This document shows positions 20,418 to 29,242 of a stretch of DNA of 64,000 bases, piece by piece. Both the position numbers and the translations under genes were made by a program. The stretch is from Pelomonas baiyunensis (lineage in GTDB: Bacteria > Pseudomonadota > Gammaproteobacteria > Burkholderiales > Burkholderiaceae_C). Where the stretch lies: NCBI RefSeq assembly GCF_043555935.1, contig NZ_JBIGIB010000001.1, forward strand, positions 1,054,001-1,118,000, given 5' to 3'. How positions within the stretch are numbered: the stretch's first letter is position 1; the number at the start of each line of letters is the position of its first letter. Below the pieces are notes generated by a model. It saw only the letters and a list, made by a program, of their open reading frames with translations. It had not been told where the DNA came from and did no database searches.

Positions 20418-21674
20418 TTAGGCCAGCCGGGTTGGGCTGAGGGCGGCCAGATCTGCGGCGGGCGGCTGGCCGGCGATCATTTGCGCCAAGCTGTGGGCGG
20501 CACCGCAGGCGGAGCCCCAGCCGTGACCGCCTGTGGGCAGGTTGAGCCAAACGCCCGGGCGCCCCGAAGCTCCCAGCAGCGGCAGGCCGTCGGCGGCGAT
20601 GGCGCGGCGGCTCAGGCCCTGCTGCACCTGCTGATGCGGCACGCAGCCTGGAAACCAGGTCTGCAAGCACTGGTGCAAGGACTCGAATGCATCCGCGCGG
20701 TTCGATGGGGTGGCGTTGGGCGAGGTGATGCGCAAGGCGCCCGTGACGCGCACGCGCTGGCCGATGCGTGCGACGCTCACCCCACGGGCGGCGTCCAGCC
20801 AGCCTGCTTTGGGGCCGAGGTCCGGGTGCGCTTCCAGCAGGCGCAGGGGCGCGGTGACTGTGGCCTCGAGCTGGGCGAACAGCGGCAGACGCCGGCCCAG
20901 CAGGGCGGGGGCGTCCAGCCCATTGCACAGCACCACCGCGTCGAAGCGATCGTCTTGGGGGCCCATGGGTTGGGGCAGTGTGTCGCCCGCGTCGCGTGGC
21001 GTCGTGCGCAGCGCCGGTTCGTCCGGTGGCGTGTGTTCGTGGGTCAGCACGACCCCGCCGGCGGCATCGGTCAGCCGGCGCACCGTCGTGTGGAATCGAA
21101 ACTCCACACCCCGGCGCTGCGCCTGATGCCGCAATTGCTGTGCGAAGAGCCGCGCGTTGCCGACGCCACCGTCAATGCGCAGGCTGCCCACCAGGGGGGC
21201 ATCCGTGTTCAGGCCCGGTTCGGCGGCGCGCGACTGTGCGGCGTCGAGTTCGCTGACCTGCACGCCCGCAGCCGACCAAACTGGCAGCAGTTCGCGCAGG
21301 GCGGCTGCTTGCTTGTCATCGCTCAGTGCGACCAGCACGCCTTCGGCGCTTTCGTCGTCGATGTTGAACTCATGGCGCAGTGTGGCGGCGCGGCGCAGGC
21401 CCAGCAAACTCACGGCCGTCCAGGCAGCCTGACCGGCTTGGGTGCGTGTCCGCTGCCGCCAGTGCTTCAGGCGAAAGGCCAGTGGGGCGGTGTTCGTGGC
21501 GTCAGGCAGTCCCGGCAGCCACGGCCGCAACTGCGCGTTGCTGGCGAAGCTGGCTTGTTCGGCCACGCTGCCGCCCCGCTCGAACACGTGAACCTGAGCG
21601 CCGAGTGCAGCCAGCTCGAAGGCTGTCGTCACGCCGCTGAGGCCGGCGCCCACCACGGCGATCTTCAAGCCCAC
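20418..21674 (-). CDS. FAD-dependent amino-acid oxidase/dehydrogenase (DadA-like)
   Basis: Glycine-oxidase/D-amino-acid dehydrogenase superfamily protein. The N-terminal Rossmann motif is VVGAGLSGVTTAFELAALG followed by the acidic VHVFER, and the C-terminal FAD contact region is TGGHGWGSACGAAHSLA. The substrate is likely a D-amino acid or similar amine, not determinable here. I start it at GTG 21674, 418 aa, because an AGGGG ribosome binding site lies just upstream; the frame is open to 21800 but that extension is low-complexity and faces the rpsB promoter. Probably co-transcribed with nnr. Confidence 0.8.
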   Translation of the reverse strand: MGLKIAVVGAGLSGVTTAFELAALGAQVHVFERGGSVAEQASFASNAQLRPWLPGLPDATNTAPLAFRLKHWRQRTRTQAGQAAWTAVSLLGLRRAATLRHEFNIDDESAEGVLVALSDDKQAAALRELLPVWSAAGVQVSELDAAQSRAAEPGLNTDAPLVGSLRIDGGVGNARLFAQQLRHQAQRRGVEFRFHTTVRRLTDAAGGVVLTHEHTPPDEPALRTTPRDAGDTLPQPMGPQDDRFDAVVLCNGLDAPALLGRRLPLFAQLEATVTAPLRLLEAHPDLGPKAGWLDAARGVSVARIGQRVRVTGALRITSPNATPSNRADAFESLHQCLQTWFPGCVPHQQVQQGLSRRAIAADGLPLLGASGRPGVWLNLPTGGHGWGSACGAAHSLAQMIAGQPPAADLAALSPTRLA

Positions 21675-21986
21675 GCGTGCCCCTGCGGTGCGGCCGTCGA
21701 TGCGAGGAAATCGGTGCGCTCGACAAACAGTCGATGGAAGGCGGGCATGGGGCGTGTATACTCTGCGAGTTTTGCCGGGGGAGGTGCGCTGAGCGCGCAT
21801 CGATCAACGGCGGAAACGGTTGTGAATCGGGCGACGTCGGTTCGGCGCGTCAGGCACAACCAATCGCAAACCGGCCACACAAAGGTGTTGCGGCTTGCGG
21901 CTCCGGCTGGCCCATGAAACGGGTTTTGACGGGCGCCGCGGCGCGATTCGGGCCGGATTTTAGACACAACCTTCGGAGTAAGACCC
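21675..21986 (+). promoter_or_regulatory. rpsB promoter and long 5' leader
   Basis: This 312-base gap separates the divergent oxidase and rpsB. A clear -10 TATACT (21757-21762, preceded by GTG) is followed by an untranslated leader of roughly 215 bases to the rpsB ATG. The -35 region (ATGGAA at 21734-21739, 17-base spacing) is poor. The leader contains short self-complementary stretches (TGCGC/GCGCA at about 21785-21799) but no motif I recognise. Long rpsB leaders in other proteobacteria mediate feedback by ribosomal protein S2; whether this one does is inference. No small gene seen here. Confidence 0.5.
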
Positions 21987-22733
21987 ATGTCTGTCACGAT
22001 GCGCGAGATGCTGGAAGCCGGCGTCCACTTTGGCCACCAAACCCGCTTCTGGAACCCCAAGATGGCCCCGTATATCTACGGCCATCGCAACAAGATTCAC
22101 ATCATCAACCTCGAGAAGACGCTGCCCGCGTTCAACGAGGCGATGAAGTTTGTCCGCCAGCTGGCGGCCAAGCGCGGCACCATCCTGATGATCGGCACGA
22201 AGCGCCAAGCTCGTGAGTTCATCGCCGCCGAAGCGCAGCGCGCCGGCATGCCCTACGTCGACCAGCGTTGGCTGGGCGGCATGATGACCAACTTCAAGAC
22301 GGTCAAGAGCTCGCTGAAGAACCTGAAGGACATGCAAGCCCAGGTCGAAGCCGGCACCCAGCCCGCCATCAAGAAGGAAGCCCTGCTGTTCCAGCGCGAC
22401 ATCGCCAAGCTGGAAAAGAACATCGGCGGCATCCAGGACATGACCGCGCTGCCCGATGCCATCTTCGTGATCGACGTGGGCTACCACAAGATTGCCGTGG
22501 CTGAAGCCAAGAAGCTGGGCATCCCGGTCATCGGCGTGGTCGACACGAACCACTCGCCCGAAGGCATCGACTACGTCATCCCCGGCAACGACGACTCCGC
22601 CAAGGCTGTGGCGCTGTACGCCCGTGCTGTGGCTGACGCCGTGCTGGAAGGCAAGGCCAATGCCACTGCCGATGTGCTGGCTGCCGTGGCCCCCGCTGGC
22701 GACGAGTTCGTCGAGGTTTCCGAAGAGGCTTAA
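21987..22733 (+). CDS. rpsB: 30S ribosomal protein S2
   Basis: Ribosomal protein of the small-subunit body/head junction. Starts [20 protein letters not shown] with the family signature [12 protein letters not shown] and later [25 protein letters not shown]. 248 aa, normal. CGGAGTAAGACCC ribosome binding site. First gene of the rpsB-tsf-pyrH-frr cluster; a terminator-like hairpin follows. Confidence 0.98.
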   Translation: MSVTMREMLEAGVHFGHQTRFWNPKMAPYIYGHRNKIHIINLEKTLPAFNEAMKFVRQLAAKRGTILMIGTKRQAREFIAAEAQRAGMPYVDQRWLGGMMTNFKTVKSSLKNLKDMQAQVEAGTQPAIKKEALLFQRDIAKLEKNIGGIQDMTALPDAIFVIDVGYHKIAVAEAKKLGIPVIGVVDTNHSPEGIDYVIPGNDDSAKAVALYARAVADAVLEGKANATADVLAAVAPAGDEFVEVSEEA

Positions 22734-22754
22734 GCCCCTTCGACCCTGCATCTG

Positions 22755-22777
22755 AAAGGGGCCGCGAGGCCCCTTTT
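22755..22777 (+). terminator. Intrinsic terminator/attenuator between rpsB and tsf
   Basis: AAAGGGGCC and GGCCCCTTT form a 9-bp stem around a GCGA loop and end in TTTT. It lies 21 bases after the rpsB stop and 38 before the tsf start. Because tsf shows no obvious promoter of its own, it more likely acts as a partial terminator that lowers tsf expression relative to rpsB. Confidence 0.75.
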
Positions 22778-22815
22778 GCCAACTGAATTTGGCCAACCGA
22801 AATCTGGAGAGAGAA

Positions 22816-23709
22816 ATGGCTGCAATCACTGCAAGCATGGTGGGCGAACTGCGTGCCCGCACCGACGCCCCGATGATGGAGTGCAAGAAGGCGCTGACGG
22901 AAGCCGACGGCGATCTGGCCCGCGCGGAAGAGATCCTGCGCGTCAAGCTGGGCAACAAGGCCGGCAAGGCCGCTTCGCGTGTGACCGCTGAAGGCGTGGT
23001 GTCGACCGCGGTTGTGAACGGCAACGGTGCCCTGATCGAAGTGAACTGCGAGACCGACTTCGTCTCGAAGAACGACGCCTTCCTGGCCTTCGTGAACGCG
23101 CTGGCCGCCCTGGTGGCTGAGCACAACCCGGCTGACGTGGCGGCCCTGTCGGCCCTGTCGCTGTCGCAAGAAGGCTTCGGCCCGACGGTGGAAGACGTCC
23201 GCAAGGGTCTGGTGGGCAAGATCGGCGAGAACATGACGATCCGCCGCTTCCAGCGCTACACCGGCACCAAGCTGGCCAGCTACCTGCACGGCACCCGCAT
23301 CGGCGTGGTCGTCGAGTTCGACGGTGACGACGTCGCGGCCAAGGACGTGGCCATGCACATCGCCGCCATGAAGCCCGCTGCGCTGTCGGCTGCCGACGTG
23401 TCGGCCGAGCTGGTCGAGAAGGAACGCAAGATCGCCACCGAAAAGGCTGCCGAATCCGGCAAGCCCGCCGACATCGTCGCCAAGATGGTGGAAGGCTCGG
23501 TGCAGAAGTTCCTGAAGGAAGTCTCGCTGCTGGACCAGGTCTTCGTGAAGGCCGCTGACGGCAAGCAAACCGTCGGTGCTTACCTGAAGTCGGTCAACAC
23601 GACCGTGAAGGGCTTCACCCTGTACGTCGTGGGCGAAGGCATCGAGAAGAAGGTCGACGACTTCGCGGCCGAAGTGGCTGCCCAAGTGGCGGCTGCAAAG
23701 GGTCAGTAA
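22816..23709 (+). CDS. tsf: Elongation factor Ts
   Basis: Guanine nucleotide exchange factor for EF-Tu. N-terminal [27 protein letters not shown] is the canonical UBA-like start, and the EF-Tu contact motif TDFVSKN is present ([12 protein letters not shown]). The start is ATG 22816, with GGAGAGAG just upstream; the frame extends nine codons further but those are non-conserved. 297 aa. Flanked by hairpins on both sides. Confidence 0.98.
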   Translation: MAAITASMVGELRARTDAPMMECKKALTEADGDLARAEEILRVKLGNKAGKAASRVTAEGVVSTAVVNGNGALIEVNCETDFVSKNDAFLAFVNALAALVAEHNPADVAALSALSLSQEGFGPTVEDVRKGLVGKIGENMTIRRFQRYTGTKLASYLHGTRIGVVVEFDGDDVAAKDVAMHIAAMKPAALSAADVSAELVEKERKIATEKAAESGKPADIVAKMVEGSVQKFLKEVSLLDQVFVKAADGKQTVGAYLKSVNTTVKGFTLYVVGEGIEKKVDDFAAEVAAQVAAAKGQ

Positions 23710-23725
23710 AGACTCTTGCGGAATG

Positions 23726-23750
23726 AAAGGGCGCCAAGTTGGCGCCCTTT
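23726..23750 (+). terminator. Hairpin between tsf and pyrH
   Basis: AAAGGGCGCCAA pairs with TTGGCGCCCTTT almost without a loop (the inner AA/TT probably open). Only three T residues close the stem, so termination is probably weak. Together with the rpsB-tsf hairpin it suggests that output falls stepwise along the operon. Confidence 0.6.
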
Positions 23751-23791
23751 AAACTTCTGGGCCACCAGCGGCCCGATTTACTGAGGACACC

Positions 23792-24502
23792 ATGCCCGCG
23801 TACAAGCGCATCCTGCTCAAACTTTCTGGTGAAGCCCTGATGGGCGACGACGCCTACGGCATCAACCGCGCGACCATCGTTCGCATGGTGCAAGAAGTGC
23901 GTGAAGTGACGCAGATGGGCGTGGAGGTGGCCGTGGTCATCGGCGGCGGCAACATCTTCCGCGGCGTCGCCGGCGGCTCGGTCGGCATGGACCGCGCCAC
24001 CGCCGACTACATGGGCATGCTGGCCACGGTGATGAACTCCCTGGCCCTGGCGGACACCATGCGCCAAGAGGGCATGACGGCTCGCGTCATGTCCGCCATC
24101 GCGATCGAACAGGTGGTGGAGCCCTATGTGCGCCCCAAGGCCTTGCAGTACCTCGAAGAGGGCAAGGTGGTGGTGTTCGCAGCGGGCACGGGCAACCCGT
24201 TCTTCACCACCGACACGGCGGCTGCGCTGCGCGGCGCTGAAATCGGTGCCGAGGTCGTGCTCAAGGCCACCAAGGTCGACGGCGTCTACACCGCCGACCC
24301 CAAGAAGGACCCGCAGGCCAAGCGCTACGCGGCCATCACGTTCGACGAGGCCATCAGCCGCAACCTGCAGGTGATGGACGGCGCTGCGTTCGCGCTGTGC
24401 CGCGACCAGAAGCTGCCGATCAAGGTGTTCAGCATCTTCAAGCCCGGCGCGCTCAAGCGCGTGGTGCAGGGCGAGGACGAGGGCACCCTGGTCCACGTTT
24501 GA
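23792..24502 (+). CDS. pyrH: UMP kinase
   Basis: Hexameric bacterial uridylate kinase of the amino-acid-kinase fold, phosphorylating UMP to [24 protein letters not shown] and [17 protein letters not shown] motifs are intact. 236 aa. It sits between tsf and frr, the conserved order. Confidence 0.97.
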   Translation: MPAYKRILLKLSGEALMGDDAYGINRATIVRMVQEVREVTQMGVEVAVVIGGGNIFRGVAGGSVGMDRATADYMGMLATVMNSLALADTMRQEGMTARVMSAIAIEQVVEPYVRPKALQYLEEGKVVVFAAGTGNPFFTTDTAAALRGAEIGAEVVLKATKVDGVYTADPKKDPQAKRYAAITFDEAISRNLQVMDGAAFALCRDQKLPIKVFSIFKPGALKRVVQGEDEGTLVHV

Positions 24503-24528
24503 CAGCGAATCTACGAGAGACGATCGAC

Positions 24529-25089
24529 ATGAGCACTGCTGACATCAAGAAGAACGCCGAGGCCAAGATGGCCAAGTCGGTGGAGTCGCTGAAAGGCGAG
24601 TTGCAGAAGATCCGCACGGGGCGCGCTCACCCCGGCATCCTGGACCAGGTGAGCGTCGAGTACTACGGCTCGGCGGTGCCCATCAGCCAGGTCGCCAACG
24701 TGACCCTGCTGGACGCGCGCACGATCTCCGTGCAGCCCTGGGAAAAGGGCATGGGCCCCAAGATCGAGAAGGCGATTCGCGAAAGCGATCTGGGCCTGAA
24801 CCCGGCCGCCCAAGGTGATCTGATTCGCGTGCCGATGCCGCCGCTGACGGAAGAGCGCCGCCGCGACCTGACCAAGGTGGTGCGCAATGCCGGCGAAGAC
24901 GCCAAGGTGGCCGTGCGCAACCTGCGCCGCGACGCGAACGAGCAAGCCAAGAAGCTGCTCAAGGACAAGGAAATCGGCGAGGACGACGAGCGTCGCAGCC
25001 TGGACGACGTGCAGAAGCTGACCGACCGCGTGATCGCTGAGATCGACAAAATCATCTCGGCCAAGGAAGCCGAGATCATGGCGGTTTGA
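24529..25089 (+). CDS. frr: Ribosome recycling factor
   Basis: Splits post-termination ribosomes together with EF-G. Conserved three-helix core: [13 protein letters not shown] stretch ([14 protein letters not shown]), [15 protein letters not shown] and the C-terminal helix ending in EAEIMAV. 186 aa from ATG 24529, preceded by GAGAGA. Its TGA overlaps the TTG start of uppS. Confidence 0.98.
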   Translation: MSTADIKKNAEAKMAKSVESLKGELQKIRTGRAHPGILDQVSVEYYGSAVPISQVANVTLLDARTISVQPWEKGMGPKIEKAIRESDLGLNPAAQGDLIRVPMPPLTEERRRDLTKVVRNAGEDAKVAVRNLRRDANEQAKKLLKDKEIGEDDERRSLDDVQKLTDRVIAEIDKIISAKEAEIMAV

Positions 25090-25826
25090 GTTCGGAACTC
25101 GCTGTGAGTTCCTCTGCATTGGCGCCACCGCGCCATGTGGCCATCGTGATGGATGGCAATGGTCGCTGGGCGAAGAAGCGCTTTTTGCCGCGCTTCTTCG
25201 GCCACAAGGCGGGTGTGGACGCGCTCGTCAAGGTCGTTCAGGCCTGCATCGACCGCGACATCGAGCACCTGACCGTGTTCGCGTTCTCCAGCGAAAACTG
25301 GAAGCGCCCGAGCGACGAAGTCTCTGGCTTGATGGGCCTTGTGCTCGCCGCCGTCAGCCGCTACCTGGCCAAGATGGGGGCCATGGGCGTGCGCATCCGC
25401 ATCGTGGGCGACCGGGACGCGGTGTCCGACAAACTGCGAAATGCGTGGAACGAGGCGGAATCGACCACCGCCCACAACACCAAGCTGACGCTCAACGTGG
25501 CGTTCAACTACGGCGGTCGCTGGGACATCGTGCAGGCCTGCAAGAAGGCCCTGGCTGCTGGCGTGAAGCCCGAGGACATGAGCGAAGCCAAGCTGTCGGA
25601 GTTCATGGCCATGAGCTACGCGCCGGACCCGGATCTGTTCATCCGCACCGGCGGTGAGGTGCGCATCAGCAACTTCCTGCTCTGGCAGGTGGCATACACG
25701 GAATTCGTGTTCTCGGACTGCCTCTGGCCCGAGTTCGGCGAGCGGGAACTGGACGCCGCCATTGCTGCGTTCCATGAGCGCGACCGCCGGTTTGGGGGCG
25801 TCAAGGACGCCCCAGTCGCGGCCTGA
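25086..25826 (+). CDS. uppS: Undecaprenyl diphosphate synthase (cis-prenyltransferase)
   Basis: Makes the C55 lipid carrier for peptidoglycan and O-antigen. The diphosphate-binding signature [13 protein letters not shown] and the [11 protein letters not shown] and [19 protein letters not shown] motifs are intact. Start uncertain: TTG 25086 overlaps the frr stop, and GTG 25104 would drop six residues; no good ribosome binding site for either, consistent with translational coupling to frr. 246 aa. Confidence 0.95.
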   Translation: MSSELAVSSSALAPPRHVAIVMDGNGRWAKKRFLPRFFGHKAGVDALVKVVQACIDRDIEHLTVFAFSSENWKRPSDEVSGLMGLVLAAVSRYLAKMGAMGVRIRIVGDRDAVSDKLRNAWNEAESTTAHNTKLTLNVAFNYGGRWDIVQACKKALAAGVKPEDMSEAKLSEFMAMSYAPDPDLFIRTGGEVRISNFLLWQVAYTEFVFSDCLWPEFGERELDAAIAAFHERDRRFGGVKDAPVAA

Positions 25827-25846
25827 CCGCTTTTCCCCTCGCAGCC

Positions 25847-26683
25847 ATGCTCAAGACTCGCGTCATCACCGCCATCGTGTTGTTGGCTCTTTTGTTGCCG
25901 GTCTTGTTCCAGACCTCGCCGTGGCCCTTTGCGTGGGTCACGGTGGTGTTGATGGGCGCGGCGGGCTGGGAGTGGGCCCGGCTCAATGGCTTGCCCGGCT
26001 CGGGGGCTGTTGCGGCTGGCGTGGCGCTGGCGCTGGTGTGCGTTTGGACGCTGCTGGTGGGCGAGCTGCACGCGCCGCCGCCGTGGGTGTGGTCGCTGGC
26101 CAGCTTGACCTGGGTGTTGGGTGGCGCGTACGCGCTGCGCGCCGGCCCCGCGGGATGGCCGCGTATTGCGCGTGAGGCACGTTTGGCGCTCGGTGCGCTG
26201 CTGCTGTGGGGCGCGTGGCTGGCGATCGTGCAGGCCAAGGTGCACGGCATCAACTTCCTGCTGTCGGTGTTCTGCCTCGTTTGGATGGCTGACATCGCAG
26301 CCTATTTCTGCGGCCGTGCGTTCGGCAAGCGCAAGCTGGCGCCCGCGATCAGTCCTGGCAAGAGCTGGGAAGGGGTGTGGGGCGGCCTGGTGGGCGTGCT
26401 GCTGTTGGGATTCACCTGGGTGCACGTGATCGACGTGCGGCTGGCGGTGGATTCGCCCAGCCTTTTCACGCTGCTCGTCCAGCGGCACGGCGTCGTGTCC
26501 TTGCTGGCGATTGTTTTCCTGGGCGCCATGAGTGTGGTGGGCGACCTGTTCGAAAGCTTGGTCAAGCGCGCCGTGGGCGCCAAGGACAGCAGCGGCTTGT
26601 TGCCCGGCCACGGGGGCGTGCTGGATCGCATCGATGCCCTGCTGCCGGTCTTTCCGCTGGCCCTGGCCCTGATCAGTGTCTGA
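25847..26683 (+). CDS. cdsA: Phosphatidate cytidylyltransferase
   Basis: Integral membrane enzyme forming CDP-diacylglycerol from phosphatidate and CTP, the branch point of phospholipid synthesis. Several TM helices, and the full family signature near the C terminus: LVKRAVGAKDSSGLLPGHGG followed by VLDRIDAL. 278 aa. Follows uppS by 20 bases and is overlapped or abutted by dxr. Confidence 0.96.
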   Translation: MLKTRVITAIVLLALLLPVLFQTSPWPFAWVTVVLMGAAGWEWARLNGLPGSGAVAAGVALALVCVWTLLVGELHAPPPWVWSLASLTWVLGGAYALRAGPAGWPRIAREARLALGALLLWGAWLAIVQAKVHGINFLLSVFCLVWMADIAAYFCGRAFGKRKLAPAISPGKSWEGVWGGLVGVLLLGFTWVHVIDVRLAVDSPSLFTLLVQRHGVVSLLAIVFLGAMSVVGDLFESLVKRAVGAKDSSGLLPGHGGVLDRIDALLPVFPLALALISV

Positions 26684-26690
26684 CTTCACC

Positions 26691-27869
26691 ATGAATCGTC
26701 AACGCGTTTGCGTGCTCGGCTCCACGGGCTCCATCGGCGTCAATACGCTGGACGTCATCGAGCGCCACCCCGAGCGGTACGAAGTGGTCGCCCTCAGCGC
26801 CATGAGCCGGGTGGATGAACTGCTTGGCCAGTGCCTGAAGTGGACGCCGCGTTACGCGGTCATGCCCGTTCAGACCGCGGCGGCCGAGTTGCGTGCACGT
26901 CTGCGTGAGGCGGGAAGTCCGACCGAGGTGCTGGATGGGGCCGATGCGCTGGCCGCCGTGGCCGCGCACCCCGATGTGGACACGGTGATGGCGGCCATCG
27001 TCGGCGCTGCGGGCTTGGCGCCCGCAATCGCTGCGGCGCGCGCTGGCAAGCGACTGCTGCTCGCCAACAAGGAGGCCATCGTCGTCGGGGGCGCCTTGTT
27101 CATGCGTGCGGTGGAGGAGGGTGGCGCCACGCTGTTGCCCATCGACAGCGAACACTCCGCCATCTTCCAGTGCCTGCCGGAGGATCGCCGGGTCTGGGCG
27201 GAGCGCATCGACCACATCGTGTTGACGGCCTCCGGCGGGCCCTTCCGCAGTCGCGACCCCCAGACGCTGGCGGACGTGACCCCGGAGCAGGCGTGCGCCC
27301 ATCCGAACTGGGTCATGGGCCGCAAGATTTCCGTCGACTCGGCGACGATGATGAACAAGGCGCTGGAGGTCATTGAAGCCCGCTGGCTGTTCAACCTCGC
27401 GCCCGAGCAAATCCGGGTGTTGATTCACCCGCAAAGCATCATCCACTCGATGGTGGTTTGCCGTGACCAGTCGGTGCTGGCCCAATTGGGTACGCCCGAC
27501 ATGCGGGTGCCGATTGCCTATGGCTTGTCCTTCCCCGAGCGCATCACTTCGGGCGCGAGCCGGCTGGACCTGCTGACCACGCCGAGCCTCAGCTTCGAGG
27601 AAGCGGATGCGGTTCGCTTTCCGGGCCTTCATCTCTCTTGGCAGGCCCTGCGGGCAGCGGAGGGCAGCACCACGGTGCTGAACGCAGCCAATGAAGTGGC
27701 CGTGGAGGAGTTCCTGAACCGACGCCTGCGGTTTGATCGCATCCACGCGGTCAACGCGCAGTGCCTGGAAGACGTTCAGCCGGGCGATTGCTCGAGCATC
27801 GAGGGCCTGTTGGCGCTGGATGCTCGGACCCGAGTCCACGCGCTGGAACTGGCCCGCCGACTGTCGTGA
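26691..27869 (+). CDS. dxr: 1-deoxy-D-xylulose 5-phosphate reductoisomerase
   Basis: Second enzyme of the MEP isoprenoid pathway, making MEP with NADPH. Rossmann motif VLGSTGSIGVNTLDVI at the N terminus, then LLANKEAIVVGG and the metal/substrate motif PIDSEHSAIFQ. I prefer ATG 26691 (MNRQRVCVLGSTG); GTG 26676 is also possible and would overlap cdsA. About 392 aa. The last four bases overlap the GTG start of rseP. Confidence 0.95.
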   Translation: MNRQRVCVLGSTGSIGVNTLDVIERHPERYEVVALSAMSRVDELLGQCLKWTPRYAVMPVQTAAAELRARLREAGSPTEVLDGADALAAVAAHPDVDTVMAAIVGAAGLAPAIAAARAGKRLLLANKEAIVVGGALFMRAVEEGGATLLPIDSEHSAIFQCLPEDRRVWAERIDHIVLTASGGPFRSRDPQTLADVTPEQACAHPNWVMGRKISVDSATMMNKALEVIEARWLFNLAPEQIRVLIHPQSIIHSMVVCRDQSVLAQLGTPDMRVPIAYGLSFPERITSGASRLDLLTTPSLSFEEADAVRFPGLHLSWQALRAAEGSTTVLNAANEVAVEEFLNRRLRFDRIHAVNAQCLEDVQPGDCSSIEGLLALDARTRVHALELARRLS

Positions 27870-29227
27870 CCACGCTGATCGCCTTCCTCGCAGCCCTGGC
27901 GCTGCTGATTGCCGTGCATGAATGGGGCCACTACCGCGTGGCGCGGGCTTGCGGCGTGCGCGTGCTGCGCTTCTCCATCGGCTTTGGACGGGTGCTGTGG
28001 CGTCGGGTGGGGCGAGACGGGACCGAGTTCACGTTGAGCGCGCTGCCGCTGGGCGGGTATGTGCGGATGCTCGACGAGCGAGACGGGCCGGTGCCGCCGC
28101 AGGAGCGCGGGCAAGCTTTCAACCAACGGCCGCTGCGGCAGCGGGCGGCCATCGTGGCGGCTGGCCCGGCGGCGAATTGGATTTTGGCGATCGTGTTGTT
28201 CGCGCTCGTGTCGATGCTGGGCACCGAAGCGCCCAAGGCCTTGCTCGGCACGCCGCCGGCGGGGTCGTTGGCGGACCGGGCTGGCTTGCATGCGGGCGAT
28301 TGGGTGCGGGCTGTGTCCGACGACGGCCAGCAGTGGCAAGACATCGCCTCGCTGCCGGACCTGTTGGCCGCGGTCGTGCGAGCACAGAGCCTGGGCGAGG
28401 CGGTTCACCTGTCGGTCACGGATGCTCAAGGGCACGGCGCGCGCAGCGTTCGCTTGGCCACCGACCAGTTCGCAGGCCGCGTGCCGGATGCGCGGATGGC
28501 GCAGGACGTGGGGTTGTCTCCCTGGGCGCAGCCCCTGGTCCGTCAGGTGGCTGCCGGGGGCGCAGGTGCCGCGGCTGGGCTGCAGGCCGGCGATCGCGTC
28601 TTGCTGATTGATGGGCAAGTCGTTCCCGACGCCGGGTTCTTGCGCGACGCCATCCGGCGTGCCCATGACGGCGAGCAGCCACGCACCCTGACACTGCGCA
28701 TCGAGCGTGCCGGCCAAGCGTTGGAGTTGAGTGCGCTGCCGCGGTTGGTCAACGAAGCGGGGCACCGCGTGGCCCGGTTGGAGATTGGTGTGGGCACGCC
28801 GCCGGAGCGCGTGTTCGTGAGCTATGGCTTGGGCGAGAGCCTGTGGCGTGGCGTCGAGCAAAGCTGGGACATGGCCACCACCACGGTGCGCTTGCTGGGC
28901 CGCATGCTGGTGGGTGAGGCGTCGGTGAAGAACCTCAGTGGGCCGCTGACCATTGCCGACTACGCAGGGCAATCGGCTCAGGCCGGGTTGGCGCCGTACC
29001 TCGACTTTCTGGCCAAGATCTCCATGAGCTTGGCCGTACTGAACCTGCTGCCGTTGCCGATGCTGGACGGAGGGCACCTCATGTATCATCTTTTTGAGGG
29101 CCTGACGGGACGTCCCGTCTCCGAGTGGTGGCAACAGCAACTGCAGCGTGCAGGCGCCTTGATCCTGCTGCTGATGATGGCCTTGGCCCTTTCCAACGAC
29201 GTCGCCCGTTTCGCGGGCTGGCACTGA
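27866..29227 (+). CDS. rseP: Site-2 intramembrane metalloprotease RseP
   Basis: Cleaves RseA in the sigma-E envelope stress cascade and removes leftover signal peptides. The zinc motif HEWGH (H18, E19, H22) lies in the first TM helix, tandem PDZ domains follow (GSLADRAGLHAGDWV and GAGAAAGLQAGDRVLL), and the third metal ligand is in NLLPLPMLDGGHL. Start is GTG 27866, overlapping the dxr stop (GTGA). 453 aa. Located between dxr and bamA as in most proteobacteria. Confidence 0.95.
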   Translation: MTTLIAFLAALALLIAVHEWGHYRVARACGVRVLRFSIGFGRVLWRRVGRDGTEFTLSALPLGGYVRMLDERDGPVPPQERGQAFNQRPLRQRAAIVAAGPAANWILAIVLFALVSMLGTEAPKALLGTPPAGSLADRAGLHAGDWVRAVSDDGQQWQDIASLPDLLAAVVRAQSLGEAVHLSVTDAQGHGARSVRLATDQFAGRVPDARMAQDVGLSPWAQPLVRQVAAGGAGAAAGLQAGDRVLLIDGQVVPDAGFLRDAIRRAHDGEQPRTLTLRIERAGQALELSALPRLVNEAGHRVARLEIGVGTPPERVFVSYGLGESLWRGVEQSWDMATTTVRLLGRMLVGEASVKNLSGPLTIADYAGQSAQAGLAPYLDFLAKISMSLAVLNLLPLPMLDGGHLMYHLFEGLTGRPVSEWWQQQLQRAGALILLLMMALALSNDVARFAGWH

Positions 29228-29242
29228 CACTCCCCGGTTCCC

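Noticed and set aside
20418..21800. The longer 460-aa form of the FAD oxidase
   Set aside because: The extra 42 residues have no similarity to the family, and the GTG at 21674 has a good ribosome binding site.
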